From Erythrobacter dokdonensis DSW-74 (GTDB lineage Bacteria > Pseudomonadota > Alphaproteobacteria > Sphingomonadales > Sphingomonadaceae): a DNA stretch of 64,000 nucleotides. A program made the translations under genes and the position numbers. Below are positions 48,435 to 60,098 of this stretch, piece after piece. The notes under the pieces are model-generated. The model searched no databases. It was given only the letters and a program-made list of their open reading frames with translations, and was not told the origin of the DNA. The stretch is from NCBI RefSeq assembly GCF_001677335.1, contig NZ_LZYB01000008.1, positions 181,197 through 245,196 of the forward strand, given 5' to 3'. The number at the start of each line of letters is the position of its first letter. Positions within the stretch are counted from its first letter, which is position 1.

Positions 48435-49172
48435 ATGGCTGACTGGAATGACACTTCGCGCGATGCGCAGCGCCTCGGCTCCGTGCCGCGCGCCGGGGGC
48501 GAGGTCGCCGGCCGTTATGACGAGGGCCTGCGCAAGTACATGCTCTCGATCTACAATTACATGGCCTCGGGCGTGTTGCTGACCGGCATCGTCGCTCTGG
48601 TCGCGGCGTCGACCGGTGTGGCCTATGCCTTTGCGTCGGGTCCGCTGATGTGGATCGTGGCACTGGCGCCGCTCGGCTTCATCCTCGCGATGAACTTCGG
48701 CCTGCACAAGATGAGCCAGGGCACGCTGCAATTGCTGTTCTGGGCCTTTGCGACGGTAATGGGCCTGTCGATGTCGACGATCTTCCTCGTTTTTACCGGT
48801 GAATCGATCGCCACGACCTTCTTTGCCACCGCAGGTGCCTTTGCCGGCCTGTCGCTGTGGGGCTACACCACCAAGAAGGACCTGTCGGGCTTCGGCACCT
48901 TCCTTGTGATGGGGGTGTTCGGCCTGATCATCGCGATGATCCTCAACTTCTTCCTCCAGTCGGGGACGCTGGCGCTGGTCATCAGCATCCTTGGCGTGCT
49001 GATCTTCGCAGGCCTCACCGCCTACGACACGCAGCGGCTGAAGAATCAGTATGATTACCTGCGCGGCACGCAGTTCATGGGCAAGGCGGTGATCATGGGC
49101 GCGACCACGCTCTATCTCGACTTCGTCAACATGTTCATGTTCCTGCTGCAGTTCCTCGGCAACCGCGAATAA
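48435..49172 (+). CDS. Bax inhibitor-1/YccA family membrane protein
   Basis: 245 residues with seven membrane segments. The BI-1 pattern is clear: RKYMLSIYNYMASGVLLTG near residue 36, GYTTKKDLSGFG, GVLIFAGLTAYDTQRLK and LYLDFVNMFMFLLQFLG, which carry the conserved pore-region acidic residues. Family members are stress-linked membrane proteins, some acting as calcium leak channels or FtsH-interacting factors. A terminator follows. Confidence 0.93.
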   Translation: MADWNDTSRDAQRLGSVPRAGGEVAGRYDEGLRKYMLSIYNYMASGVLLTGIVALVAASTGVAYAFASGPLMWIVALAPLGFILAMNFGLHKMSQGTLQLLFWAFATVMGLSMSTIFLVFTGESIATTFFATAGAFAGLSLWGYTTKKDLSGFGTFLVMGVFGLIIAMILNFFLQSGTLALVISILGVLIFAGLTAYDTQRLKNQYDYLRGTQFMGKAVIMGATTLYLDFVNMFMFLLQFLGNRE

Positions 49173-49221
49173 GCGGGGGCGGCCCGCTGGGTCGCACGAG
49201 CCACGCAGGTGTTGAAATGTC

Positions 49222-49262
49222 GAATGCCCGGGGCCTTTCCACAGGCTTCGGGCATTTGCTTT
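49222..49262 (+). terminator. Hairpin terminator after the Bax-inhibitor gene
   Basis: AATGCCCG...CGGGCATT with an inner GGCCT/AGGC stem makes a long hairpin, followed by the T-rich TGCTTTGCTG. It is 50 bp after the stop and fits an intrinsic terminator with an imperfect T-run. Confidence 0.65.
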
Positions 49263-49354
49263 GCTGTCCTACAAGGCTATCGAGCGCTTCAGGCTGGAGT
49301 AATCCGGCCTCGGGCATATCTGGCTGGTCCCGCCTGACCGCAGACGAGGTTGAA

Positions 49355-50302
49355 ATGCACATGACCGTGTCACAGCAACAATCATCCGGTACCGCGCAAA
49401 GCGGTGACACTGTGCGGCGCCTGCCCTTCGGCCTGAAGATCACTGTCGCCGCGGCCGGTGCCGCGCTGCTCGCTGCCTGCGCCACACCCGTAGCGCCTCC
49501 GCCTCCGCCGCCGCCGCCTCCGCCGCCCCCGGTGGTTGAAGCGGTGCCCTATCGTCCCTTGCCGCCGGGCGGTGCACACTACGTTATGGACATCCCACCG
49601 CGCGGGGCTGACGGGAAGCGGCTGACAGTCAATTCCAGCCTGACCGATGATCATCTGGTGTGGCACCTGCGCTCCGCCTGGAACGTTGCCGCGCTCAATT
49701 GCCTCGCGCCCGAATATGAACCGATCCTCGACGGCTACCGCGCCTTCCTCACCAACAACTCGCGTCCGCTCAAGGCGGTGAACGACCGGATCGAGAAGGA
49801 ATACGGGCGCAAGCACCGGACCCGGCGCGAGGCAATCGTGGCCCGCGACGGGCTGACCACGCAGGTCTACAATTTCTTCGCTCTGCCTGCGGCGCGTTCC
49901 GGCTTCTGCCGTGCCGCGCTCGACATGGCGAACCGCGCGCTAACCGCGCCGCCGAAGGATCCGCTCGGCTTTGCCCGCAGCAATTTCGAGGGTCTGCTCG
50001 TTCCGTTCGAGACTTTCTTCGACGAATACGAGGCCTATCAGCGCGCGTCGGCGGAATGGGATGCGAAGTGGGGCGCGCAATATGGCCCGTCGCAGCCGGG
50101 CTGGGTTGTGGTGCAGCAGGCCCGCGCCAGCGGCGTTCCGGTGCCGAGCATGATCGACCTGGCCGGGCAGGGAGCAAAGGTGCAGACGGTCGCCGACCCT
50201 CAAGGCGGGGTCGCGATTCCCGTGGTTCCGGTTGACGAGAATGTGACGTCGCAACCGGTGGTGCAGCCGCTACCGGCCGAGACGGATCGCAAGCCGGGAT
50301 AG
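49355..50302 (+). CDS. Lipoprotein with poly-proline stretch, unknown function
   Basis: About 315 residues from the ATG at 49355 (second ATG at 49361). A lipobox (ALLAACATP) is followed at once by a run of twelve prolines, which may span or lift the protein off the membrane. The mature domain is mainly helical (WHLRSAWNVAALNCLAPEY, YRAFLTNNS) with two cysteines. It belongs to a conserved sphingomonad-type hypothetical family as far as I can tell, but no function is known to me. Confidence 0.7.
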   Translation: MHMTVSQQQSSGTAQSGDTVRRLPFGLKITVAAAGAALLAACATPVAPPPPPPPPPPPPVVEAVPYRPLPPGGAHYVMDIPPRGADGKRLTVNSSLTDDHLVWHLRSAWNVAALNCLAPEYEPILDGYRAFLTNNSRPLKAVNDRIEKEYGRKHRTRREAIVARDGLTTQVYNFFALPAARSGFCRAALDMANRALTAPPKDPLGFARSNFEGLLVPFETFFDEYEAYQRASAEWDAKWGAQYGPSQPGWVVVQQARASGVPVPSMIDLAGQGAKVQTVADPQGGVAIPVVPVDENVTSQPVVQPLPAETDRKPG

Positions 50303-50411
50303 TGGCGATCGACCCGCAGCGGCGCCCGAAAATCGCCGTTGCAAGCAGGCCAGCTTCTCGCTAATGCGCGCCCTCGCCCGGACGGGGATCATCCGCGGGG
50401 CAACCTGGAAC

Positions 50412-50487
<76 letters not shown>

Positions 50488-50548
50488 GGTTTCGCTTTTC
50501 CATCCTGACACATCTTGTCGTCAGCCGCGCCTGACGCTACCCGTCTGC

Positions 50549-50786
50549 GCGCGTTTCGGTAACGGGAATGCGGTGCAAATCCGCAGCTGTCCCTGCAACT
50601 GTAAGCGGTGAGTGTGGGCTGCGCGCTTCCCTTGACGGGGAGCAGCCACTGGGGCCTTCGGGCCATCCGGGAAGGCGAGCGCCGGATACGTTGATCCGTG
50701 AGCCAGGAGACCGACCGGGGCGTGTCGCTCTATGCCGGGCTCAGGGATTGGCCAGGCGCGGAACAAGACTTTCGTTGTGAGCGACA
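50549..50786 (+). ncRNA. Cobalamin riboswitch
   Basis: Core motifs of the B12 aptamer are present: ACGGGAATGCGGTGCAAATC, the conserved CTGTCCCTGCAACTGTAAGC-type element and the B12 box GAGCCAGGAGACC near 50699-50712. Downstream, TGTCGCTC (50723-50730) pairs with GAGCGACA (50779-50786), a likely part of the expression platform. It controls the btuB-like gene starting at 50851, reducing expression when adenosylcobalamin is plentiful. Confidence 0.93.
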
Positions 50787-50850
50787 TCGCTGGGCTGTGG
50801 GGGATGGGATCTCCTCGCGGCCACAATGTTGCTGATGACGGGAGGAATCC

Positions 50851-52833
50851 GTGAAGAATTTTGCACTATTGGGAAGCGTCGCTGCGGCGGCGCTGGTTTG
50901 GGCTGCGCCGGTGTGGGCGCAGGAGGACGGCAGGATGCCGGGCCAATGTTATGTGACGGGTGGCAGCGACGAGCCGGGGAGCGAGGTGTGGACGTGCTAT
51001 CCCGGCAAGGACATCCTTGTGGCGGCCAGCCGGGATGCGGCTTTCCTGCGCGAAGATTACACCGGCTCCGCGCTCGTCATCACCTCTGAACAACTCGAAG
51101 ACCGCCAGACCCGCGACATTGCCGACGTCCTGCGCGACGTGCCGGGCGTCGCGGTGGCGGGCGTGGCGGGCCAGACCCAGATCCGCCTGCGCGGCGCGGA
51201 GGCCAACCACGTCCTCGTCCTCGTCGACGGGATCGAGGTGTCCGATCCCTTCGCGGGAGAGTTCGATATCGGCACGCTTCAGGCCGAACCCGGCGCGCGG
51301 GTGGAGGTGCTGCGCGGGCCGCAATCCGCGCTCTACGGGCCGGACGCGATTGGCGGCGTCGTCGCCTATCAGACCCTGAGCGGACGCGGCCGGGCGGGGG
51401 TCGATGCGCGGCTGGAAGGCGGCACACAAGGCACGGTCAACGGCGCGCTGCGGTATGGCACGAGCGGCAATGGCTGGGACGCGGCGCTGTCCGCCGTGGT
51501 CGTCAGCACCGATGGCCAGCCGAACGCGCGCCCCATCAATGGGGGCGGAACCCGCGACATTGGCCGCGACAGCTACACCCTTTCGGGCAAGGGCAGCGTC
51601 GAGGTGGCCGAGGGCCTCGCGCTGCGCGCCGTCGCCCGCTTCATCCGCACCGAAGGCCAGTTCAATGATCAGGATTTCGATTCCACCAGCCCCACCTTCG
51701 GCTTCGTGATCGACTCGCCGCAAACCCGTTTCACCAACGAGGCGATCTATGCCCTCGTCGGCGCGCGGGCCGAGGCGATGGACGGGCGCTGGACGCATGA
51801 TCTTTCCGCGCAGGTCGCCGATATCACGCGCGATACCTTCGGGCCGTTCGGACGCTCGAACTCCAGCGAAGGCGACCGCTTCAAGGTCTCCTATGTCAGC
51901 GCCTTCAGGCTCGCGGACGAACACAACCTGACCTTCGCCGCCGATTACGAGGTCGAAGGCTTCCGCAACACCACGCCCGGCGGCTTTGCCTTCGGCGGGC
52001 GGCGCGAGATCGAGCAATTGGGCTTCGTCGGCGAATATCGCTATGCTGGCGAGGCTTTCGACGTCTCGGCAGCGATCCGGCACGATATCAATGATCGCTT
52101 CCGCGATGCCACCACCTTCCGCGTGGGCGCGGGCTACCGGATCACCGACACCACCCGTGTTCGCGCCGCCGCAGGGAGCGGGGTCAAGAACCCCGGCTTC
52201 TTCGAACTGTTCGGCTTCGTCGATGGCCGTTTCATCGGCAATGACGCGCTGCGGCCCGAAAAATCGACCGGGTGGGAAGTGGGCCTCGACCAGCAGATTG
52301 GCGGCAGCGCGACGCTCGCCGTCACCTATTTCGACAGCGAGCTGGAAGGCGAGATCTTCACCACCTTCCCCGCGCCGGACTTCATCGCCACCCCGGCCAA
52401 CCGCACGACCACCAGCGATCAGCGCGGGATCGAGGTGGCGCTCAATGCCCGGATCCGCCGGCAATGGAGCCTTGATGCGGCCTATTCCTGGCTCGATGCG
52501 GAAGAGAACGGCATCGAGGAAGTGCGGCGCCCCCGCCATATCGCCAGCGCCGCGCTGACCTGGACGGCGCCGGGCGATACCGCCTCGGCCACGCTGGTGG
52601 TGCGGCATAATGGGCGGGCCTTGGACGATGCCTTCACCGATCCCAGCTTCGTGCCGGTGCGGGTGCGGCTGGATGCCTATACGCTGGTGAACTTCAACGC
52701 TCGTCTGCGGCTGACCGACAGCGTGGGTGCCTTCGCGCGTGTCGAGAACCTGCTGGGCGAGGATTACGAGCAGGTCTTCAGTTTCGTCTCTCCGGGGCGG
52801 AGCGCCGCCTTGGGCTTGGAGGCGCGTTTTTGA
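50851..52833 (+). CDS. btuB: TonB-dependent vitamin B12 receptor, BtuB-like
   Basis: 660 residues from a GTG preceded by GGAGGAATCC. Signal peptide (VWAAPVWAQ), then a plug domain (QLEDRQTRDIADVLRDVPG, LRGAEANHVLVLVDGIEV, VEVLRGPQSALYGPDAIGG) and a 22-strand-type barrel ending in Phe (LEARF). The riboswitch upstream makes B12 or a corrinoid the likely substrate. A short N-terminal insert with two Cys (QCYVTGG and WTCYPG) precedes the TonB box region. No BtuFCD genes are adjacent. Confidence 0.92.
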   Translation: MKNFALLGSVAAAALVWAAPVWAQEDGRMPGQCYVTGGSDEPGSEVWTCYPGKDILVAASRDAAFLREDYTGSALVITSEQLEDRQTRDIADVLRDVPGVAVAGVAGQTQIRLRGAEANHVLVLVDGIEVSDPFAGEFDIGTLQAEPGARVEVLRGPQSALYGPDAIGGVVAYQTLSGRGRAGVDARLEGGTQGTVNGALRYGTSGNGWDAALSAVVVSTDGQPNARPINGGGTRDIGRDSYTLSGKGSVEVAEGLALRAVARFIRTEGQFNDQDFDSTSPTFGFVIDSPQTRFTNEAIYALVGARAEAMDGRWTHDLSAQVADITRDTFGPFGRSNSSEGDRFKVSYVSAFRLADEHNLTFAADYEVEGFRNTTPGGFAFGGRREIEQLGFVGEYRYAGEAFDVSAAIRHDINDRFRDATTFRVGAGYRITDTTRVRAAAGSGVKNPGFFELFGFVDGRFIGNDALRPEKSTGWEVGLDQQIGGSATLAVTYFDSELEGEIFTTFPAPDFIATPANRTTTSDQRGIEVALNARIRRQWSLDAAYSWLDAEENGIEEVRRPRHIASAALTWTAPGDTASATLVVRHNGRALDDAFTDPSFVPVRVRLDAYTLVNFNARLRLTDSVGAFARVENLLGEDYEQVFSFVSPGRSAALGLEARF

Positions 52834-52837
52834 GTTC

Positions 52838-52857
52838 CGCACCCCATCCGGGGTGCG
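52838..52857 (+). terminator. Terminator-like hairpin after btuB
   Basis: CGCACCCC/GGGGTGCG with a 4-nt loop starts 4 bp after the btuB stop; a second small stem GCGACC/GGTCGC lies at 52875-52890. The T-run is missing (AAATCC follows), so termination may be partial. Confidence 0.55.
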
Positions 52858-52880
52858 AAATCCTCGCTCACGCGACCTGA

Positions 52881-54020
<1,140 letters not shown>

Positions 54021-54070
54021 CCCTGGCCTAGCCACGCGCCGCTTGGACAAGAAGTTTTCCGGGGAACCCC

Positions 54071-55204
54071 ATGAGAATCGAGAACCTGCTCGACTTCCGC
54101 GATATCGAGAAATGCCCGCGCCTCGTGATCAAGCTTGGCTCGGCGCTCCTGGTGCACGAGGATGGCGAGCTGCGTCACGATTGGCTGCGCAGCGTGGCGA
54201 GCGAGATTGCCGGCGCAAGGGAGCGCGGGCAGGAGATCATTGTCGTGTGTTCGGGCGCTGTGGCGCTGGGCGCAGCGATGCTCGGCCTGCCGGGTGGCGG
54301 TCGCGAGACGCTGGCCCATGCCCAGGCTGCGGCCTCTGTCGGTCAGGTGTTCCTGATCGCGACATGGGCGCAATTGCTGGCCGAACACGGGTTGGTGGCA
54401 GGGCAGATGCTGCTGACGCTTGACGATCTGGAAGGACGGCGGCGCTATCTCAACGCGTCGGAGACCTTGCGCGAATTGCTGGCGCGCGGGGCGGTGCCGA
54501 TCATCAACGAGAACGATTCGATTGCCACCTCCGAAATCCGCTTCGGCGATAATGACCGGCTGGCAGCGCGGGTCGCGCAGGCGGCCTCGGCGCAAGGGGT
54601 ACTGCTGCTGACCGATGTCGAGGGGCTGTACGATCGCGACCCGGCTCATCCCGAGGCCGAATTCCTGCCGGAAGTGCGTGGGGTGACGGAGGAAATCCAC
54701 CAGATGGCGTCCGGCAAGTCCTCGTCGGGCAAGGGTTCGGGAGGCATGACCTCGAAACTGCTCGCCGCCGAGATCGCCGAACGCACCGGTATCGCGCTCG
54801 CCATCATCAAGGGCGTGGACGACCTGCCGATCGCCTGCGCCATGGCCGCGAACCGGGGGACCCTGTTTCTGCCCAAGCGCGACGACAACGCCTGGAAGAG
54901 CTGGATCGGGGGGCGCTTGCGGTTCAACGGGTCGATCAGGGTCGATCAGGGCTGTGTCGAGGCGCTGCAGCGCGGCAAGAGCATCCTCGCGGCGGGGATC
55001 ATCGGGGTGTTCGGTGAATTCGAGCGCGGCGATGTCATCAAGGTCGAAGGCCCGGATGGCAAGATGATTGCCAAGGGCATGATCGAATATGACTGGGACG
55101 AGTGCGACGCGATCAAGGGCCTGCGCAGCGAGGAAGTGGCCGAACGGCTCGGCCACCTGCCGCGCGCCTGCGTGATCCACCGCGATCATCTGGTGCTGCT
55201 ATGA
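54071..55204 (+). CDS. proB: Glutamate 5-kinase
   Basis: 377 residues. An amino acid kinase domain (1-260; VIKLGSALLVHEDG, CSGAVALGAAML, NENDSIATSEIRFGDNDRLAA, GGMTSKLLAAEIA) is followed by a PUA domain (about 280-370). It catalyses the first step of proline synthesis. The stop overlaps the next ATG (ATGA). Confidence 0.96.
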   Translation: MRIENLLDFRDIEKCPRLVIKLGSALLVHEDGELRHDWLRSVASEIAGARERGQEIIVVCSGAVALGAAMLGLPGGGRETLAHAQAAASVGQVFLIATWAQLLAEHGLVAGQMLLTLDDLEGRRRYLNASETLRELLARGAVPIINENDSIATSEIRFGDNDRLAARVAQAASAQGVLLLTDVEGLYDRDPAHPEAEFLPEVRGVTEEIHQMASGKSSSGKGSGGMTSKLLAAEIAERTGIALAIIKGVDDLPIACAMAANRGTLFLPKRDDNAWKSWIGGRLRFNGSIRVDQGCVEALQRGKSILAAGIIGVFGEFERGDVIKVEGPDGKMIAKGMIEYDWDECDAIKGLRSEEVAERLGHLPRACVIHRDHLVLL

Positions 55205-56118
55205 GCCTGCTGGCGATAACCGGCGCCACCGGTTTCGTCGGTAGCGCGGTTCTCGACGCGGCGCTGGCGCAGGGCCATCAGGTGCGCGCGCTGGCCCGCC
55301 GCGAGCAGGCGCCTCGCGCAGGGGCCGAATGGGTGCGCGGTGATCTGGACGATGCGGGCGCCCTCGCCGCAATGTGCGAAGGCGCGGATGCTCTGCTCCA
55401 TGTCGCAGGGCTGACCAACACCCCCGACCCGGCCGAATTCGAGACCGCCAACGTGACCGGCACCGCAAGGGTGATCGAAGCGATGCGGGGCGCCGGCGTG
55501 ACACGTCTGGTGTTCGTCTCCTCGCTTGCCGCGCGCGAACCGAAGCTGTCGGCCTATGGCGCGTCCAAAGCGCGCGCGGAGACGGTGGTGGAGGCGAGCG
55601 GACTCGACTGGACGATCATCCGTCCGCCCGGCGTCTATGGCCCGCGCGACACCGATTATCTCGAGATGTTCCGCACCGCGAAATGGGGCTTCGTGCCGCT
55701 GCCGCCGGGCGGGGCGAGCTCTATCATCCATGTCGCCGACCTTGCCGAATTGCTGGTCGCGCTGGCGGTTGGCAATGCCGCGCCGACGAAGAAGAAGGTT
55801 TACGAACCCGACGACGGGCGCGAGGGCGGGTGGAGCCACAAGGAGCTGGCACTGGCCATCGGCAAGGCTGTCGGGCGGCCTTCGGTCTTTGCCCCGCACC
55901 TGCCCCGCGCCGTGCTCGATCTGGCCGCTGGCGCCGACCGCCTGGTACGCGGCGACCGCGCCAAGCTTACCCCCGACCGGGTGGGCTACATGACGCACCC
56001 CAACTGGGTATCGCGCTTCGACCGTGCCGTGCCGCCGGGCATCTGGCAGCCGCGTATCGGGGGCGAGGAGGGGCTGAGGGCGACCGCCGATTGGTACCGG
56101 CGCGAGGGATGGCTCTGA
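55201..56118 (+). CDS. NAD(P)-dependent epimerase/dehydratase-like protein
   Basis: 305 residues, extended/atypical SDR. It has the nucleotide motif ITGATGFVGSAVL (about 5-17), the active-site-like stretch SAYGASKARAE (Tyr and Lys) and RPPGVYGPRD. It is close to the NDUFA9-like and nucleotide-sugar epimerase groups; the substrate is unknown. Start coupled to proB. Its stop is 4 bp from the stop of the convergent cysH, with no room for a terminator. Confidence 0.85.
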   Translation: MSLLAITGATGFVGSAVLDAALAQGHQVRALARREQAPRAGAEWVRGDLDDAGALAAMCEGADALLHVAGLTNTPDPAEFETANVTGTARVIEAMRGAGVTRLVFVSSLAAREPKLSAYGASKARAETVVEASGLDWTIIRPPGVYGPRDTDYLEMFRTAKWGFVPLPPGGASSIIHVADLAELLVALAVGNAAPTKKKVYEPDDGREGGWSHKELALAIGKAVGRPSVFAPHLPRAVLDLAAGADRLVRGDRAKLTPDRVGYMTHPNWVSRFDRAVPPGIWQPRIGGEEGLRATADWYRREGWL

Positions 56119-56122
56119 ACTT

Positions 56123-56899
56123 CTAGAGAAACGGCTCCTCGCCCGGCTTGTGGATGCCGCATTCGGTCTTGTCCCAGCCCTTCCACCGGCCCGACCGCGG
56201 GTCTTCGCCAGGCAGCACCTGCGAGGTGCAGGGAGAACAGCCGATCGAGGGGTAACCCTGCGCGATCAGCGGATGGCGCGGCAGGTCGTGGGCGATGAAA
56301 TGGGCCTCGATCTGGCTGGCATCCCAGTCGATCAGCGGGTTGATCTTGAGTCGCCCCTGCGCGTCGGAGTTGTCCACTTCAAAGCGCGGCAGATTGGCAC
56401 GGGTCGAGGACTGGAACGCCTTGCGGCCGGTGAAGCTGGCATCGTATTCGGTCAGTGCCTTTTCCAGCGGGCGCACCTTGCGGATCTCGCAGCAACCGTC
56501 GGGATCATAAGACCACCTGAGGCCCGTTTCATCCTTCTTCGCCAGCTCGGCCGGATCGGGGGTCAGCACCACGAGGTTGAGCCCCAGCCGCTCCACAAGG
56601 CTGTCGCGATAGGCCAGCGTCTCGGCGAAATGCTTGCCCGTGTCGAGGAACAGCACCGGCACCTTCGGGTCTACCGAAGCGACCAGATGCAGCAGCACCG
56701 CGCTTTCCGCGCCGAAGCTGGACACCACCGCGAGATCGCCCGCCAGACGGTCGCCGATCACCGCCTCGAGCATTTCCTGCGTCGAGGAGCCGCGGAACAT
56801 GCGGTTCAATCGCACCGCATCATGCTCGGTAAAGCGCGGGGCGAGGTTCAGCTCATCGCGGGTGCGGTCCGTGCCGGGGGTGGCGGCGTCAGGCTTCAT
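56123..56899 (-). CDS. cysH: Assimilatory adenylylsulfate (APS) reductase
   Basis: 258 residues from the ATG at 56899. The PP-loop-type core VSSFGAESAVLLHLVA, the arginine and LDTGKHFAETL segment, and the catalytic ECGIH tail are intact. The CC (GCCEIRKV) and CxxC (GCSPCT) cysteines that bind a [4Fe-4S] cluster are present, which marks an APS rather than a PAPS reductase. It makes sulfite using thioredoxin. It overlaps the DUF934 gene by 11 bp and is last in the sulfate reduction operon. Confidence 0.95.
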   Translation of the reverse strand: MKPDAATPGTDRTRDELNLAPRFTEHDAVRLNRMFRGSSTQEMLEAVIGDRLAGDLAVVSSFGAESAVLLHLVASVDPKVPVLFLDTGKHFAETLAYRDSLVERLGLNLVVLTPDPAELAKKDETGLRWSYDPDGCCEIRKVRPLEKALTEYDASFTGRKAFQSSTRANLPRFEVDNSDAQGRLKINPLIDWDASQIEAHFIAHDLPRHPLIAQGYPSIGCSPCTSQVLPGEDPRSGRWKGWDKTECGIHKPGEEPFL

Positions 56900-57336
56900 G
56901 GCGTTTGTCCGCAATGGTGCGGCGCGCATCGGCGGCGCGCTGGTAGACGTTCGCCCAGGTCGCAAAGGCGCGGGCAGCGTCCTCTTCGTCGAGGCGCTTG
57001 TCGGGGGCGAAGCTGTCGAACCCGCAGCGGCGCATGTGGCTAAGCTGGTCGACACCTACATCGCCCACAGCGCGAAGTTCGCCGGTATAGCCGGCCTCGC
57101 GCAGGATGCGGGCAGCCGAATAGCCGCGTCCGTCGTTGAAGGCGGGAAAGTTGATCTCCACCAGCGCTAGGCGATCGAGGAAAGGAAGCAGCAGGCGTGC
57201 ATCATCGCCCGGCTCGATCCGCACGGCGGTGGCGTTGGTCTGGTCGCAGCAGGCATCGACCGTGACCGTGCCGTGGTCGACGATCTCGTCCTCGCGGAAA
57301 CGGAATTGCACTTCATCGGGGCTGGTGCCGATATCT

Positions 57337-57344
<8 letters not shown>
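56889..57344 (-). CDS. DUF934 protein of the sulfite reductase operon
   Basis: 151 residues from the ATG at 57344, with AAGGAGG just upstream. DUF934 features include LLLPFLDRLALVEINFPAFNDGRGYSAARILRE-type sequence (about 60-95) and the C-terminal RRCGFDSF. The family is always found next to sulfite/nitrite reductase genes and is thought to assist it; the mechanism is unknown. It overlaps cysI by 8 bp and cysH by 11 bp. Confidence 0.93.
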
Positions 57345-58976
<1,632 letters not shown>

Positions 58977-58977
<1 letters not shown>

Positions 58978-59276
58978 CAGATCACCCAGTCCCAGCCGGT
59001 CTTGTCGGCCGTCGGCACGGCAAGGTCGCGCCGCACCGTCGGGCCCAATGCGCGCACCCGGTCCTTGATATGCGCGGGGCGCACATGGCCGTCTGCATCG
59101 ATGCTCGCCTCGATAGCGTAGGGCACGTTCACCCGGCGCGCGGCTTCCTCGCGGGCGAGGATTTCCGCGGCGTCTTCGCCCACGTCCACCGCATCGTCGA
59201 CGAACAGCGACCAGCCGGAGCCGTTCCACCATACCACCGCGCCCGAACGCAGGTCATTGCCGGTGAGGATCTTCAT
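58977..59276 (-). CDS. DUF2849 protein of the sulfite reductase operon
   Basis: 99 residues. The DUF2849 start KILTGNDLRSGAVVWW and the segment EEAARRVNVPYAIEA are recognisable, ending in a basic-then-acidic tail. The family is restricted to alphaproteobacterial cobA-cysI operons; its function is unknown, possibly a small electron-transfer or assembly partner of CysI. ATGA overlap with cobA and TGATG overlap with cysI. Confidence 0.92.
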
Positions 59277-60031
59277 CGCGCGGCAACCTGTGCGAAGGCG
59301 GCCACCGCCACGTCCTCGCGCGCGGTCACGTCGCCGATGACGATCAGCGCGGGACTTTTCACAGCCTCGCGCTCGACCAGATCGGGCAGGCCGGCGAGCA
59401 AGCCCCGCAGGACCCGCATCTCCGGGCGCGCGGCGTTTTCGATCACGGCGAGCGCCATGTCGGGCGCGAGGCCATCGGCCATCAGCTTCTCGGCAATCAG
59501 GGGTGCGCTGGAAACACCCATGTAGATCACCAAGGTGCGACCCTTGCCGGCGAGCCCCGACCAGTCCTGTTCGGACAGACCCTTGCACTGGCCCGCGACA
59601 AAGCTGACGATGCTCGATGCCTCGCGGTGGGTAAGAGCGATTTGCGCTGCGGCGGCTGCGCCGTTGGCAGCGGAGATGCCGGGGACGACCTCGACCGGAA
59701 CGCCCGCCTCGCGCGCGGCCTCGGCTTCCTCGCCGCCGCGTCCGAAGATGAAGGGATCGCCGCCTTTCAATCGCACCACGTCGCGGCCTGCCAATGCCTC
59801 GCGCACAAGCAGGGCGTTGATGTCCTCCTGCGGCAGGGTGTGGCGGGCGCGGCTCTTGGCGACCGAGATCAGGCGCGCATCGGGGTGTGCCAGCGCGAGG
59901 ATCCCGGCGCCGACCAGTCCATCATGTACGATCACCTCGGCGCGCTCGATCAGGCGGGCGGCGCGCAGGGTGAGCAGGTCCGCCGGACCCGGCCCCGCGC
60001 CGACAAGAAAGATGGTGCCGCTGTTCTGCAT
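59273..60031 (-). CDS. cobA: Uroporphyrinogen-III C-methyltransferase (SUMT)
   Basis: 252 residues. It has the SAM-dependent tetrapyrrole methylase pattern: LVGAGPGPADLLTLRA, VRLKGGDPFIFGRGGEEAEA, VPGISAANGAAAAAQI and the C-terminal PALIVIGDV. It makes precorrin-2, here for the siroheme of CysI. No fused CysG oxidase/ferrochelatase domain is present. It is the first gene of the tightly overlapped siroheme-sulfite operon and follows mscS by 67 bp. Confidence 0.95.
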   Translation of the reverse strand: MQNSGTIFLVGAGPGPADLLTLRAARLIERAEVIVHDGLVGAGILALAHPDARLISVAKSRARHTLPQEDINALLVREALAGRDVVRLKGGDPFIFGRGGEEAEAAREAGVPVEVVPGISAANGAAAAAQIALTHREASSIVSFVAGQCKGLSEQDWSGLAGKGRTLVIYMGVSSAPLIAEKLMADGLAPDMALAVIENAARPEMRVLRGLLAGLPDLVEREAVKSPALIVIGDVTAREDVAVAAFAQVAAR

Positions 60032-60098
60032 GACGCCGCAGATGGGCCAGAGCGCCCTTGCGTGCCAGCGAGAATGCTTTGCCCTGCTGCAAGCAGAG

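Noticed and set aside
49498..49533. Proline-codon repeat as a microsatellite
   Set aside because: It encodes an in-frame proline run in a lipoprotein and has mixed codons, so it is a protein feature.
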